Shown: positions 1 to 9,665, numbered from the stretch's first letter. The stretch: 55,774 nucleotides of DNA from JADJAH01 sp964615795 (GCA_964615795.1 CAZTQR010000013.1:1-55774); one strand, 5' to 3'. Notes: generated from the letters alone by a model not told the origin. Numbers and translations: made by a program.

Positions 1-1217
1 AACCCGTTCGTTGTACGTATGCTGTTGTTTGAGTTTTGTCCCGATACTGTAACGTATGCTTCGGAGTTCCAGTCCGTATCGTAAACAGGAAACTCTATTT
101 CCGTGTATCCCAGCCTTGCAAGCTGAATCACCCTCTCGATGTAATTCTCGGGAGTCTGTGCCTTCCTTGCATCATTAATGGCCTGCGCCAGCTGCTTGTT
201 TGTCTTTCTGTCAAAGCCGTCATTCTCCGGATGAACCGAATGGCAGGCCTTCATTATTCTGTTGAGGTGGAAGTTGAGCAGTTTCGACCCGGCCACAAGC
301 GCGGCCACTTTCTGCTCTTCAGCCACTTTCCAGTTTATATACTCTTCAATATCAGGATGGTCGAGATCAAGCGTGACCATCTTTGCTGCCCGCCTTGTTG
401 TGCCGCCTGACTTTATCGCGCCCGCGCTCCTGTCGCCTATCTTCAGGAATGACATCAGCCCCGATGACCTTCCTCCCCCGCTCAGGGGCTCATTTGCACC
501 GCGAAGGTTGGAGAAATTCGATCCCGTACCCGAGCCGTATTTGAAAAGCCTCGCTTCACGAACCCAAAGGTCCATGATACCGCCCTCGTTTACGAGGTCG
601 TCGCTCAGTGACTGTATGAAACATGCATGCGGCTGAGGATGTGTATAGGCATCTTCAGATTCCATAAGCTGACCCGTGTTTGCATCCACGTAAAAGTGCC
701 CCTGTGACGGTCCGGAAATTCCGTAAGCCCAGTTCAGGCCTGTGTTGAACCACTGCGGAGAATTCGGCGCCGCGATCTGCATCGCAAGCATGTAGCAGAG
801 TTCTTCGTAGAAGTTCTTTGCGTCGGATTCATTGTTGAAGTAATTGTGCTTCCAGCCCCAGTATGTCCAGCAGCCGGCAAGCCTCGAAAAAACCTGTCGC
901 GAATCGGTCTCAGATGTGTAACGGTCAACTTCAGAAAGTTCGCTCAGCTTCTCATGATCGGGTTCCGACCTCTGAAGCCATCCCGGCACGCCCGGCTCTT
1001 CAACTCTCTTGAGATAGACCGGCACTCCTGCCTTGCGGAAATATTTTTGCGCGATAATATCGGTGGCTACCTGTGACCAGTGGGAAGGGACTTTGACATC
1101 ATTCATTTCAAATACTATGGAACCATCGGGATTCCTGATTATGGAAGAGCGTGTGTCAAACTCGATTGAATCAAAAGCGGATTCTCCTTTTTTGACAAAG
1201 AGTCTGTCTATATTCAT
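1..1217 (-). CDS. nrdJ: Vitamin B12-dependent (class II) ribonucleotide reductase, N-terminal part, cut by window edge
   Basis: This enzyme reduces ribonucleotides to deoxyribonucleotides using adenosylcobalamin, without oxygen or a second subunit. The gene starts at an ATG at 1217 (MNIDRLFVKKGES) and reads open leftwards off the window, giving about 405 residues. Family landmarks are a WGWKHNYFNNE stretch, AAPNSPQWFNTGLNWAYG, the cysteine-containing HACFIQSLSDD segment (redox cysteine region), and a glycine/serine-rich GSGTGSNFSNLRG stretch. These are typical of long NrdJ proteins, which run to over 800 residues, so the C-terminal half is missing. It is divergent from the PhzF-family gene across 443 bp. 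No NrdR box or B12 riboswitch was recognised upstream. The identification is strong; the exact subclass is inferred. Confidence 0.93.
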   Translation of the reverse strand, partial: MNIDRLFVKKGESAFDSIEFDTRSSIIRNPDGSIVFEMNDVKVPSHWSQVATDIIAQKYFRKAGVPVYLKRVEEPGVPGWLQRSEPDHEKLSELSEVDRYTSETDSRQVFSRLAGCWTYWGWKHNYFNNESDAKNFYEELCYMLAMQIAAPNSPQWFNTGLNWAYGISGPSQGHFYVDANTGQLMESEDAYTHPQPHACFIQSLSDDLVNEGGIMDLWVREARLFKYGSGTGSNFSNLRGANEPLSGGGRSSGLMSFLKIGDRSAGAIKSGGTTRRAAKMVTLDLDHPDIEEYINWKVAEEQKVAALVAGSKLLNFHLNRIMKACHSVHPENDGFDRKTNKQLAQAINDARKAQTPENYIERVIQLARLGYTEIEFPVYDTDWNSEAYVTVSGQNSNNSIRTTNG

Positions 1218-1660
1218 TTACATTCTGTTAACAGTTAGTGAGTAAAAAGATCATTAGAAAACAGTTGACGCCGTGCAGTTTTTTGTGTGAAGCGAAGTGA
1301 TTTTCTTTGCGATAAAATTATACGAATTGATTTTTAAATGCAAACGACTCATGAAAATTTCGCTATTGATTTTAATCTAATTTTGACTTCAATCATTTCC
1401 ATTCTCCGGGAAAGTTTCCAGGACTCAAAAACTGCTTTTTGAAGGTATGTTGTATTGCGCAGTAGAATGGCTGAAATCCGCGCCGGACAAGGGTTTCACC
1501 GTGTCCGCCCTTCATTGTATACGATTTTTTGGCTGAATAATCTGCAATCCGGTTTCACGCTGAAGGAGTACTGTTTTCTGCGGAAGATCAATGCATTACG
1601 GATTTGAATCTTTGAATGCGTTAGCTAATTTGATGACTCAATTCATCTAAAATTTTCATT
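1218..1660. other. Divergent intergenic region between nrdJ and the PhzF-family gene
   Basis: This AT-rich 443-bp stretch has no supported gene. It should hold the promoters of both flanking genes, but no convincing TTTG/TAnnTTTG pair was found. A small hairpin (6-bp stem, 1484-1489 with 1502-1507) has no U-tract. A B12 box was looked for on the nrdJ side and not seen. Confidence 0.5.
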
Positions 1661-2452
1661 TTGAAAATCTTCACTGTTGACTCATTTACCGGAAACACTT
1701 TTCACGGAAACCCGGCGGCAGTTTGTATCACTGAAAAAGATCTCCCGGAAGAACTGATGCAGAATATTGCCATGGAAATGAACTTGTCCGAAACAGCATT
1801 TGCCGTCAGGAAAGATAACGGCTATTCACTGAGATGGTTCACGCCAAAATCTGAAATTGATCTTTGCGGACATGCCACTCTCGCAGCTGCGCACATTCTG
1901 TTTGAAGAAGAGTATCTTTCTTCCAACGAAGCGGCTGTCTTCCACACTCTGTACAAAGGAACTCTCCGGGCGCAAAAGAACAATGACATGATAACGATGG
2001 ATTTTCCGTCCGCTCCTCCTGTGAAAACCGAGCATGAAGATCTTGTGATGGATCTCTTTGCCGGAAGCAAACCCGTTTACGTCGGCATTGCCGGAAATCA
2101 CTTTCTCGCCGAGCTCGCAGGTCCGTCCGGTGTGAAAGCTTACAATCCGGATTTTGCAAAGATCTCTTCCCTTCCGAAGTACGGTCTCATAATCACCTCC
2201 GCTTCCGGCGGTGAATATGATTTCATATCACGGTTCTTTGCTCCGGCTGTGGGCGTGGATGAAGATCCGGTCACGGGTTCCGCACACTGTGCTCTTGCTC
2301 CTTACTGGGCGGCAAAGCTCGGCACGAACAAACTGCTTGCTTATCAGGCATCTCAAAGGGGAGGTACTCTTGCACTTGAGCTTGACGGTGACAGGGTCTT
2401 CATCACCGGCAAGGCCGTTACCGTGCTCAGAGCGGATATGGACATAAAATAA
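1661..2452 (+). CDS. PhzF family isomerase/epimerase-like protein
   Basis: This is a two-lobed diaminopimelate-epimerase fold protein of 263 residues, the usual length for PhzF/YddE relatives. Family motifs are visible: VDSFTGNTFHGNPAAVC at the N-terminus, MNLSETAF with the conserved glutamate that is catalytic in PhzF, LCGHATLAAAH with the conserved histidine, and DEDPVTGSAHC in the second lobe. The start is a TTG at 1661, chosen because MKIFTVDSFTG is where family members begin. The substrate cannot be named: most PhzF relatives outside phenazine clusters are uncharacterised, and no phenazine genes are nearby. It is convergent with the next gene over a shared hairpin. Confidence 0.88.
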   Translation: MKIFTVDSFTGNTFHGNPAAVCITEKDLPEELMQNIAMEMNLSETAFAVRKDNGYSLRWFTPKSEIDLCGHATLAAAHILFEEEYLSSNEAAVFHTLYKGTLRAQKNNDMITMDFPSAPPVKTEHEDLVMDLFAGSKPVYVGIAGNHFLAELAGPSGVKAYNPDFAKISSLPKYGLIITSASGGEYDFISRFFAPAVGVDEDPVTGSAHCALAPYWAAKLGTNKLLAYQASQRGGTLALELDGDRVFITGKAVTVLRADMDIK

Positions 2453-2478
2453 AAAAGCCGGCGTTTGCCGGCTCTTAT
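2450..2478 (-). terminator. Rho-independent terminator
   Basis: A 7-bp perfect stem (2456-2462 with 2467-2473) has a 4-nt loop. Read on the minus strand it is followed by a run of T, so it ends the lipoprotein gene at 2500. On the plus strand the tail is weaker, but it may also stop the PhzF-family transcript, whose stop codon touches it. Confidence 0.8.
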
Positions 2479-2499
2479 TGAACTTGAATGTGAATCTTC

Positions 2500-2931
2500 T
2501 TACTTCATTAACGCGCCTGTAAGCAGACTCACCACTTCAGGACCGCCCTTCTTTCCTGCAAACTTCGTAAGCTCCGGTATCATCTTTGTTACCATGTCAG
2601 GACTCATATCAAGGCCCTTGAAGGCTTTGTTCAGTCCTGCAATATCGGTGATGTTTGACGGAATTCCCATATCAGTGGCGGCTTTAAGGAGATTGTTTGA
2701 ATAGGGGATCGCACTGGAAACCTTAAGAAAATCACTGGGGCTCAGTTTTCCCTTTGTAAGGTTAAGAAGCGCTCCCACTCCGCCTACTGCCTGCTCCGGA
2801 CTTATGCCAAGGCTTGACATTCCGTTGATCAGGTCCATTGTGGGGCCGAGATACGGAAGTGAACTTCCGCATGAATAGAAAATGAATGATGAAAGTACAG
2901 CTACTGCAAGAAGTGATTTGATCTTGTTCAT
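2500..2931 (-). CDS. Small lipoprotein, DUF2780 (VcgC/VcgE)-like
   Basis: This is a 143-residue protein. The ATG at 2931 is chosen because it starts a lipoprotein signal (MNKIKSLLAVAVLSSFIFYS then Cys). An in-frame start 25 codons upstream would bury the signal. The mature part is helical, with a pattern like DUF2780: ISPEQAVGGVGALLNLTKGK followed by LSPSDF and repeated 'AIPYSNNLLKAATDMG' style segments ending in LLTGALMK. The family has no known function. The lipobox cysteine places it in a membrane. The DUF2780 match is from memory of the repeat pattern; a profile search would settle it. Confidence 0.7.
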   Translation of the reverse strand: MNKIKSLLAVAVLSSFIFYSCGSSLPYLGPTMDLINGMSSLGISPEQAVGGVGALLNLTKGKLSPSDFLKVSSAIPYSNNLLKAATDMGIPSNITDIAGLNKAFKGLDMSPDMVTKMIPELTKFAGKKGGPEVVSLLTGALMK

Positions 2932-3094
2932 GACACTTAAGATTAATTTTGGAATGAGATTAATGTTGAACTCGCGCAAAATAGCGCAATGACCGGACGA
3001 TTTCAATTCTCTATTACCTTAAACGAGGTAAAAAAATCTGCGATTGTACCTGCTGACAGAATCTCCCGTACTTCCGCCGCAGTAAGCAGAGGTA

Positions 3095-4561
3095 CTATGT
3101 CCTCCGTTGTTCTTTCTCTGTTCTCTCCAACAGCCATGTTTTCGATGTGAAATTGTCGCCGGCCATCCTGTTCTTCAGTTCGGCAAACTTCGCCGGATCT
3201 GCGCGCCTCTCTTTGAGCAATACAAGCCGCTTCAGATATCCTGCATACTTCCTGTGCCTTATCTGAATGGCTGATGATCTGATCCCCGGACGGCCGGTGA
3301 GTTTGGTGTACGAATCCAGAAGCGAAAGCAAGGAGTCGTGGCTTCCTGTATCGTAATAGATCTTCGATATAAGGTTCTTTGTGTCAAGCTTGAACACAAG
3401 CTGATTGATGTTAACTTTGCTCACAAGCTTCAGGGCAGTGTCAAGATCGTTTCTTTCGTATGCAAGACGCGAGACATAGTAGTTTCTGAGATCTTCCCTT
3501 TCATCGGGTTTAACAAGCTCAATGAACTTGTTGCAGAATTTCTCCGCCCATTCGAAATCCTTTTCGTTAAGCGCATCAATGAAAGTGGAACGGAATTCGC
3601 TCACTTTGGGAATTCCCGAATCGGAGAATGAATACAGGCCTTCCTCAACGGCTTTCTTCCGTATTTCAAATGCCTCCTTCTTGAATCCCTTCCTTCCCGT
3701 TACCATATAGTAACTGCTGAGCGCGCCGAGCGTGTTGTACACAAATCTTTTCATTGTATCATCCATGCGGCCGAGCAATCCGTATGCTGATTCCTTGAAT
3801 GCGAAGTAGTTTGATTCGTCATGACTGTCTTCGACCGCCTTCTTCATGAGGTAATACAGGTTGAGAAATCCAAAATCCGTCTTATCGTATTTGCGGGCAA
3901 GTTCGGTCGGGCCTTCGAGATCAATAAGTTCAACCAGCTGCTTTTCATAGCTCTTTCCGGGATCCTGATTGCTGAACGAAAGTCCGGAAAGTTTTGCCGA
4001 TTCAAAGTATGCAAGCTCTGAAATGAAACTGTAAATGATGTATCTCTTCGTCTTCTCAAGTTGTTCAACGTGCTTTTGCCTGAGGTTCAGAGTTGAGTAG
4101 TATGTGGCCAGCCCCATGTGAACTTCCTTCTTTGCCGTAAAGTCAAAGGGGTGTTCCTTCCTGTCCTTCAATTTCTTTTCGATCATCCTTACAGTCTTGT
4201 CGCCGCGCTTTCTCAGCCCGCGCTCCGCAATCTCGCTGAGCAGCAGCCTCTCCTTTATAAAGAACTGATTCTGTCTGATGCCCAGCTGTATGAGAAATTC
4301 CCCTGCAAGCCTGTTAAGCCTCGAAAGCGAACTCTCCATGACACTCTTTCTGTAAGGCCTTCCGGGATACAGCTTTCCGTAGAGAAACTCCCTGCTCAGT
4401 TTGTCCGAATGGAATTCATTTCTGTAACGCTTCAGCAATCTCAGCAAAGGCGTCAGGTCCCGTCCGCCGTTATGAAATGCCGATCCGCAGAATTTCTCAA
4501 ATTCCGTCCACTCTTTGTTGCTTAAGGTCATTAAGATGTCTGTTAAACTGCTGTCAAGCAT
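3095..4561 (-). CDS. Helical-repeat protein of unknown function (paralogue of 15567-17027)
   Basis: I do not recognise a named family. The 488-residue protein has no signal peptide or TM segment, is rich in Lys, Leu, Glu and Phe, and looks like an alpha-solenoid (TPR-like) throughout. It starts with TLSNKEWTEFEKFCGSAFHN, a motif of the form 'LS..E...F.KF..S....' that recurs at the N-terminus of the second copy at 15567. The copies also share KLYPG (residues around 80-90), FEWxEKF in the middle third, and a WL-R-T/K rich end. The start is the ATG at 4561; MTLSNKEW ten codons later is an alternative. It is divergent from the sialidase-like gene at 4726. A cytoplasmic scaffold or regulatory role is only a guess. 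Confidence 0.75.
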   Translation of the reverse strand: MLDSSLTDILMTLSNKEWTEFEKFCGSAFHNGGRDLTPLLRLLKRYRNEFHSDKLSREFLYGKLYPGRPYRKSVMESSLSRLNRLAGEFLIQLGIRQNQFFIKERLLLSEIAERGLRKRGDKTVRMIEKKLKDRKEHPFDFTAKKEVHMGLATYYSTLNLRQKHVEQLEKTKRYIIYSFISELAYFESAKLSGLSFSNQDPGKSYEKQLVELIDLEGPTELARKYDKTDFGFLNLYYLMKKAVEDSHDESNYFAFKESAYGLLGRMDDTMKRFVYNTLGALSSYYMVTGRKGFKKEAFEIRKKAVEEGLYSFSDSGIPKVSEFRSTFIDALNEKDFEWAEKFCNKFIELVKPDEREDLRNYYVSRLAYERNDLDTALKLVSKVNINQLVFKLDTKNLISKIYYDTGSHDSLLSLLDSYTKLTGRPGIRSSAIQIRHRKYAGYLKRLVLLKERRADPAKFAELKNRMAGDNFTSKTWLLERTEKEQRRT

Positions 4562-4652
4562 CGGAGGTACATAAATTTGTCATAATGTAAAATATTTGAG
4601 ATATGGCTCTTAATCAAAGCAATAATACTGTCAAGAATTGAGGCAAAAATTC

Positions 4653-4685
4653 TTTGGCTTAATAAATTACAAAGAGATATTTTTG
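4653..4685 (+). promoter_or_regulatory. Candidate Bacteroidota-type promoter for the gene at 4726
   Basis: TTTG at 4653-4656 and TATTTTTG at 4678-4685 are separated by 21 bp. They fit the TTTG-N(about 20)-TAnnTTTG layout of the primary sigma factor in Bacteroidota. The predicted start of transcription would be about 30 nt upstream of the ATG. Confidence 0.5.
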
Positions 4686-4725
4686 TATCAAAATTTTCCA
4701 ACTATACTAAAGGACTGAGAAAAAA

Positions 4726-6705
4726 ATGTACTTCAGAACTCTCTGCATGGGATGTGCGGTAATTCTTACTGCTATTCTGTTCTCAAACCCGGTAACCGGC
4801 GCCGGCTCTGAAAACGTACCGGAAATTGATGCGCTTTACAATCTTCACAAACAAGCCGCCGAAAGCGGGGATGAAACCACTGCAAAGCGTATTGAAGCTG
4901 AGATCCACCGCCTTCACGGTGATAATGTGTTCCTCTCAAAACCGGTTAAAGGAACCAATGAATTAGGAAAGACGGAAGAGGGAGAGGAAGGCGATTGGCT
5001 GACTCCCGATCAAAAGATCTACCAGGGACCCGTTGGTGTGTCTGCGGAACATAAGCGTTCACTGGATCTCAAATTCGGAGAAGACAATAATCTCTATGCC
5101 GCTGTGAACGTTGGCGCCTCTGAATTCTACAACGGGAACATCAGGGTTTTCAGATCAGCGGATTACGGAAAGACGTGGACACAAATACTGAACTATTCAG
5201 GATTCGTTTACATCAGCAGTATCAGCTTGCTTGTTGAGTCCAGAAACAACAACGTAGGAGATTCGACGAGAGTGGTGGTCTTTCACACCGTATCTTCCAA
5301 TTCCAATTTCGACGGAGCCGAACTCAGGTACGTTTCAATCAGGAGGGACGGTAACGGATTCTATTCCGGCAGTATCGCATTACCGGCTTCCGGCAATGAG
5401 TTTACATCGGTGAGTGCCCTCAGCGACGGAGCTTATTACCAGGGTGCAACATACATTGGTGTGGTATGTACAGAGGTTAATAATCTGAATACCTCAGCCC
5501 AGAATTTAAGGTATTTCCGCTCGATCAACTGGGGCTCAACATGGGTCGGCGCCACAATTGCCACAGGTTTTCAGGACTTCAACCCAAGCGCTGCATACAA
5601 GTTTACCGGAGATTCTGTTTTCATTGCGGTTGAAAGGCGCATTGCATACAACGATAAACAGATAAAGCTGATTGCCACTAAATTCACCCCGACTTCTGCG
5701 CATAATGTAAGGAACATTACATCAGGAAGCCTGCTGTCGTACGAGAATCCGTGCCTTACAATACAGCAAAGTCAGCAAAGTGACTCAATGCTGATCACTA
5801 CCGAAAGGGGTACGTATGGTGTAAGTTTCCACAGCACAAATTACGGCGCTACCTGGACCGATGAACAGAACCATTCGGGTTCGAGCAGTATCAGTTCAAC
5901 ATATTGTTCATCATGGCCAACGGGGGATAATCCCTTTACCATTTGCTGGGTTGACAATTCAGGCGGAAGTCAGCTAAACGTCCTCAGCGGTAAGCTGGGC
6001 ATGTATGTTAACAGTTCAACAAATGTGAATTCCTACAACTACATTTCCAGCTGGGTCCTGCCTGTCTGCGTCAGCGTAAACATTTCGGGAACAAATACTC
6101 CCGCCGTTGCTTATGCAGGTTCCGGGCCTCTGGATATCTATTTCGATATGAGAACTTCCAAGATGCTTTATCTCACTTACCTGCCTCAGGCAATGTATAA
6201 CCCGGTTTCGAACAGGCTCAACAGGCAGGATACCGTAAGGGTTTATCTGAGGAAGTATTCCGATTACAGCCAGATAGTTGACAGCGCAACTGCGCCGATA
6301 AACATACATACTTTCGAGGCAGAGATCCAGTTTGCCAAAATGGACAATGCTGATTACTACATTGAAGCAAGGACAAGGAATACGATAGCTGTATGGTCGC
6401 ATATTCCTTCCACCAATGCGGGATATATGTGGCTTGATGTGGTTCGTTATCCGTACTTCATTCTCGGCTCAAACGAGATCCGCGTGAACAACGCATTGAA
6501 TTATTACGCAGCTTACAGCGGTGATGTAAATCAGGATGGAATAGTGGACGGAACTGACACTCAGCTGATAGACAACGATGCAAATGCTTTCGTATCAGGT
6601 TTCTCTGTTCAGGACCTCAATGGCGACAACTTCGTCGACGGGACCGACGCACTGTATGCAGGGAACAACGCGTATAACTTTGTTTCGGTGGTAACTCCTC
6701 CGTAA
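4726..6705 (+). CDS. Secreted sialidase/BNR-like beta-propeller protein with C-terminal dockerin-like module
   Basis: This is a 659-residue exported protein. Residues 1-25 form a signal peptide (MYFRTLCMGCAVILTAILFS). Residues about 110-480 carry Asp-box-like blades (SADYGKTWTQI, SINWGSTWVG, STNYGATWTD) typical of sialidase or BNR propellers, without recognisable catalytic residues of a true sialidase. A beta-sandwich follows (VRVYLRKYSD to about residue 570), then two calcium-binding-like repeats: GDVNQDGIVDGTD and DLNGDNFVDGTD, each with D/N at dockerin EF-hand positions. The protein ends NFVSVVTPP. The same ending occurs on four other proteins in the window. It is probably a surface-bound carbohydrate- or protein-binding propeller; the ligand is unknown. 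Confidence 0.85.
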   Translation: MYFRTLCMGCAVILTAILFSNPVTGAGSENVPEIDALYNLHKQAAESGDETTAKRIEAEIHRLHGDNVFLSKPVKGTNELGKTEEGEEGDWLTPDQKIYQGPVGVSAEHKRSLDLKFGEDNNLYAAVNVGASEFYNGNIRVFRSADYGKTWTQILNYSGFVYISSISLLVESRNNNVGDSTRVVVFHTVSSNSNFDGAELRYVSIRRDGNGFYSGSIALPASGNEFTSVSALSDGAYYQGATYIGVVCTEVNNLNTSAQNLRYFRSINWGSTWVGATIATGFQDFNPSAAYKFTGDSVFIAVERRIAYNDKQIKLIATKFTPTSAHNVRNITSGSLLSYENPCLTIQQSQQSDSMLITTERGTYGVSFHSTNYGATWTDEQNHSGSSSISSTYCSSWPTGDNPFTICWVDNSGGSQLNVLSGKLGMYVNSSTNVNSYNYISSWVLPVCVSVNISGTNTPAVAYAGSGPLDIYFDMRTSKMLYLTYLPQAMYNPVSNRLNRQDTVRVYLRKYSDYSQIVDSATAPINIHTFEAEIQFAKMDNADYYIEARTRNTIAVWSHIPSTNAGYMWLDVVRYPYFILGSNEIRVNNALNYYAAYSGDVNQDGIVDGTDTQLIDNDANAFVSGFSVQDLNGDNFVDGTDALYAGNNAYNFVSVVTPP

Positions 6706-6789
6706 TATTAAGCTCTGATCCTTCTTCCTTTTTAGCAGGCAGTTCCTCACGGATCTGCCTGTTTTCTTTTAGCTTCAGTCAGTGCAAAT

Positions 6790-6824
6790 AAAAAACCTCC
6801 GGAGGGATAATCCGGAGGTTTTGC
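6790..6824. terminator. Bidirectional rho-independent terminator
   Basis: A 10-bp stem (6794-6803 with 6811-6820) and 7-nt loop lie between the convergent genes ending at 6705 and 6910. The stem is preceded by an A-run, so it works best on the minus strand, and followed by a T-rich stretch on the plus strand. Confidence 0.8.
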
Positions 6825-6909
6825 GTTTCATCAACTAACTAAAAGAGGCGGCGGGCATTAAAGGAGGAGAAATGTCTCCGCCGCAACTTAACTAAGGGAG
6901 GAACTAAAC

Positions 6910-9438
6910 TTACGGTGTTATCTTCTGCACAAAGTTGAATGCGTTGTTGTCAACGATTGCCGCATCTGAAGCGTCAACAGAGTTGTCGCCCGTTACGTCA
7001 GTGGCAACATATCCTGAAACAAAATTGAAAGCATCATTGTCAACCTGTGAGAAGTCGGTTGCATCAACAGAACCATCCTGATCTGTATCACCGCTGTAGA
7101 TGCAGTGTCTTCCGAGCTTGAGAACCATATTGCTTCCGTATGCCTGAGTTGCGGCGGTTGTGAAGTCGTAGTTGTAGTTGCCGCCCGGTGTCATGGCGAT
7201 CGGCGATGCGCTCCATGTTTCGATCGTATTTCTGTGCTTCACTACAACGTAGTATGAACCTGCACCGACTGAAGAATATTCAAATGTACCGTAGCCGATT
7301 CCGGGAGTGATAACCGCCTTCTTGCTTGCAACAAGCGCGTAAGGTGATGTGGAATTCCTCAGCTCAAGAGTAACGGTGTCTGCAACCTGAGTGCTTCCGT
7401 TCCAGAACCCTTCAATGCCGATAACCGGATTAACAGTGATCGTATTGTTGGTCTCGAGTTTGCGGCCGATCTGGTATTGTCCGTTTCTGTCGCTGATGGT
7501 GAACCATGTGCTCTTTGCCGGGAACTGAACATCAACAGTAGTGGAGAATCCGGGATTTGACTGTGCCCATGTTACTCCGCCGTTTGTTGTGATTCCCATA
7601 AAACCGTTGGTTCCGCTTACAACACCGTCATTCATATTGAGCCACTGCGACTTAAATATTGTGGCCGTTGTCAGAAGGTTTCCGGAAATGTCAGCCCATG
7701 TGTTACCGCCGTCGGTAGTTCTGTTCACAAGCTTTGTTCCGCTAACACCACTGCCGTGAAGAACCACTACATCTTTATTAATTACAACCATGTTTGAATT
7801 GCCTACGCCGGTCAGGTACGGATTTGTGTTTTTGGTCCATGTTGCTCCGCCGTCAGTTGTCCAGTGGAATCCGGCCGAAGCTAAACAATAACCTGTGTTT
7901 GCATTTACCATCTGAACGCTGATCACGGCACCGGTTAGTGCAGGATTGCCCTGCAGATACTGCTGTGTCCAAGTTGCTCCGCCGTCGGTTGTTTTCATGA
8001 TAAGATGCGGTGCAAATGCTCCTGCAAATCCCGAAAGCCATCCGGTGTTTGCATCAATGAAATCAACATCGTTTATCTGGTAAGTGCTCGCCGGTGATGG
8101 AAGGGTCATTATAGTCCATGTTGCTCCGCCGTCAGTTGTTCTTGACATTTCTCCGACACCCGCAGTTGCCCTTCCGCCTGCCGCATATCCGGTGGTTGAA
8201 CTGATGAAATCAAATGAGTAAACAGCGCTGACGGAATTTACAAATCCGTTGTTAACGCTTGTCCAGTTTGTTCCGCCGTTTGTAGAGTGAAGTATTGTGC
8301 TTCCGTTTGTGCATCCGACCATGAGTCTTCCGTTCGTTGACTCAGCATACATTGCGCCGTACAGGCTGTATGTGGGATTCACAAGATAGTTCTTGTTTCT
8401 CCATGTTGCGCCTGCGTCATTGCTTGTGGTCAGCTGTCCTAAAGATCCGCCAACAACCATGTCGTTTCCGTTAGCCGCGAACGCATAAATTATGAACGGC
8501 GTCGGCTGGTTAGGATTGCTGAGATCATAGAACTTTACCGAATCCCATGTTACACCGTCATTCGTTGACTTGTAAACATATTCGTAATCGCCTGCGGTCC
8601 AGACTGTTCCCATATTGTAATCAAGTGCCCTCTGTCCTCTTATCGAAGAGTGCGTTGAAGCTGTCCAGTTTGCTCCGCCGTTCGTTGTATATGCAAAGTA
8701 GTTCGGATTGCCGATCACATATCCTGTGTTGGCATCCCTAAATTTGATACCGAGAAATTGAACGTTTGTAGCCGCGGTGAAAATTGTGTCTATGATCCAG
8801 CTTGTTCCGCCGTTCGTTGTCCTTACAAGTCTTCTTGATCCCGCACCGATAATGAGATTGTTCTCATCAAATGCGTGTATTGCGTAATAAGTGGTTGAAG
8901 GCATGCCTGTAAGCGCCGTCCATGTTTCACCCTGGTCCGTTGTCTTGTAAACAAGAGCATTCGTTCCGCCGCAAAGGAATCCGGTTGTGGAATTAATGAA
9001 ATAGATTCCGTTCACACTTCCGCCTGCTGTGTTGTTTACGATCTTTGTTGACCATGTTGTACCGCCGTCAGTGGTTTTCTGAACAACCGTCTTTGACGGA
9101 GTACCGGTTTGTGCCGCTCCGGCCACAATTCCTGTGCTTGCATCAAAGAACCATCCTGTTAAAAGGTCTCTCCTTGCAAGGCCCCCTGTTGAGCTGAGAT
9201 CAAGAGCACCTGCCTGTGAAAGTGACCATGAATCACCGCCGTCGGATGATTTCATGAAGATACCTCTGCTTGTTACGGCAAAAATATTTGTGGCATCGAA
9301 CACCTTCATCCAGTTGATCGTCTGCCCCTGTGGTTTCTGAAGCCAGTACCAGCCGTTTACATCCTGCTGTGAATACGAATTGCTGAACACTGCTGTCATG
9401 AGCAGAATTACAGCAAGAAATTTGAATCCTTGTTTCAT
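6910..9438 (-). CDS. Secreted Ycf48-like/BNR repeat protein with dockerin-like C-terminus (paralogue 1 of 3)
   Basis: This is an 842-residue exported protein. The ATG at 9438 starts a good signal peptide (MKQGFKFLAVILLM...SYS) with cleavage before QQDVNGWYW; an upstream in-frame start adds 12 residues that would spoil the signal. The body carries 13 Asp-box motifs of the form TTDGGxTW (for example KTTDGGTTWS, RTTDGGATWT), as in Ycf48-like and sialidase-type beta-propellers. That number suggests two propellers. Near residue 690 a beta-sandwich begins (IEGFWNGSTQVADTVTLEL), followed by GDTDQDGSVDATD and DVTGDNSVDASD, and the end NFVQKITP. No enzymatic residues were recognised. A structural, adhesive or binding role at the cell surface is inferred. 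Confidence 0.86.
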   Translation of the reverse strand: MKQGFKFLAVILLMTAVFSNSYSQQDVNGWYWLQKPQGQTINWMKVFDATNIFAVTSRGIFMKSSDGGDSWSLSQAGALDLSSTGGLARRDLLTGWFFDASTGIVAGAAQTGTPSKTVVQKTTDGGTTWSTKIVNNTAGGSVNGIYFINSTTGFLCGGTNALVYKTTDQGETWTALTGMPSTTYYAIHAFDENNLIIGAGSRRLVRTTNGGTSWIIDTIFTAATNVQFLGIKFRDANTGYVIGNPNYFAYTTNGGANWTASTHSSIRGQRALDYNMGTVWTAGDYEYVYKSTNDGVTWDSVKFYDLSNPNQPTPFIIYAFAANGNDMVVGGSLGQLTTSNDAGATWRNKNYLVNPTYSLYGAMYAESTNGRLMVGCTNGSTILHSTNGGTNWTSVNNGFVNSVSAVYSFDFISSTTGYAAGGRATAGVGEMSRTTDGGATWTIMTLPSPASTYQINDVDFIDANTGWLSGFAGAFAPHLIMKTTDGGATWTQQYLQGNPALTGAVISVQMVNANTGYCLASAGFHWTTDGGATWTKNTNPYLTGVGNSNMVVINKDVVVLHGSGVSGTKLVNRTTDGGNTWADISGNLLTTATIFKSQWLNMNDGVVSGTNGFMGITTNGGVTWAQSNPGFSTTVDVQFPAKSTWFTISDRNGQYQIGRKLETNNTITVNPVIGIEGFWNGSTQVADTVTLELRNSTSPYALVASKKAVITPGIGYGTFEYSSVGAGSYYVVVKHRNTIETWSASPIAMTPGGNYNYDFTTAATQAYGSNMVLKLGRHCIYSGDTDQDGSVDATDFSQVDNDAFNFVSGYVATDVTGDNSVDASDAAIVDNNAFNFVQKITP

Positions 9439-9470
9439 GTGAGTTTGTTGTTTGTTGATAAATAGGTAGT

Positions 9471-9502
9471 GCAAGGTAGCAAAAACTCATGCTTTCAACA
9501 AA
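9471..9502 (-). promoter_or_regulatory. Candidate Bacteroidota-type promoter for the gene ending at 6910
   Basis: On the minus strand TTTG (9499-9502) is followed after 20 bp by TACCTTGC (9471-9478), a 6 of 8 match to TAnnTTTG. It lies 33 bp upstream of the ATG at 9438. Confidence 0.4.
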
Positions 9503-9665
9503 GAAGGCATTTTCTGAAAATACCCATTGAACACTGGTTGAGGCTGATTTGGAGGTCAAAAAATGCCGTTTCCATTGAGATTTTGAAGAATGTTGATACC
9601 CTGATATTGACGGGACAGCGCTCAATTTTTGTATACTTTCCGCGAAGATTATTCTTCGGTTTTCG

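Noticed and set aside
1299..1312. A GTGATTTTCTTTGCGA-like string also seen near 38529
   Set aside because: A match of about 16 bases with one length difference is too short to call a repeat from two copies.
1218..1660. Possible cobalamin riboswitch upstream of the B12-dependent reductase
   Set aside because: No B12 box or multi-helix layout was found; only a 6-bp hairpin without conserved sequence.
4118..4525. Antisense open frames inside larger genes (for example within 3095-4561, 22584-23210 opposite the DUF937 gene, 24730-25347)
   Set aside because: They are long only because of the codon composition of the true genes; they have no recognisable motifs, signals or spacing of their own.
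4726..6705. Assigning true sialidase activity to the BNR proteins
   Set aside because: Asp-box motifs are structural; the arginine triad and catalytic Tyr/Glu/Asp set of sialidases could not be identified.
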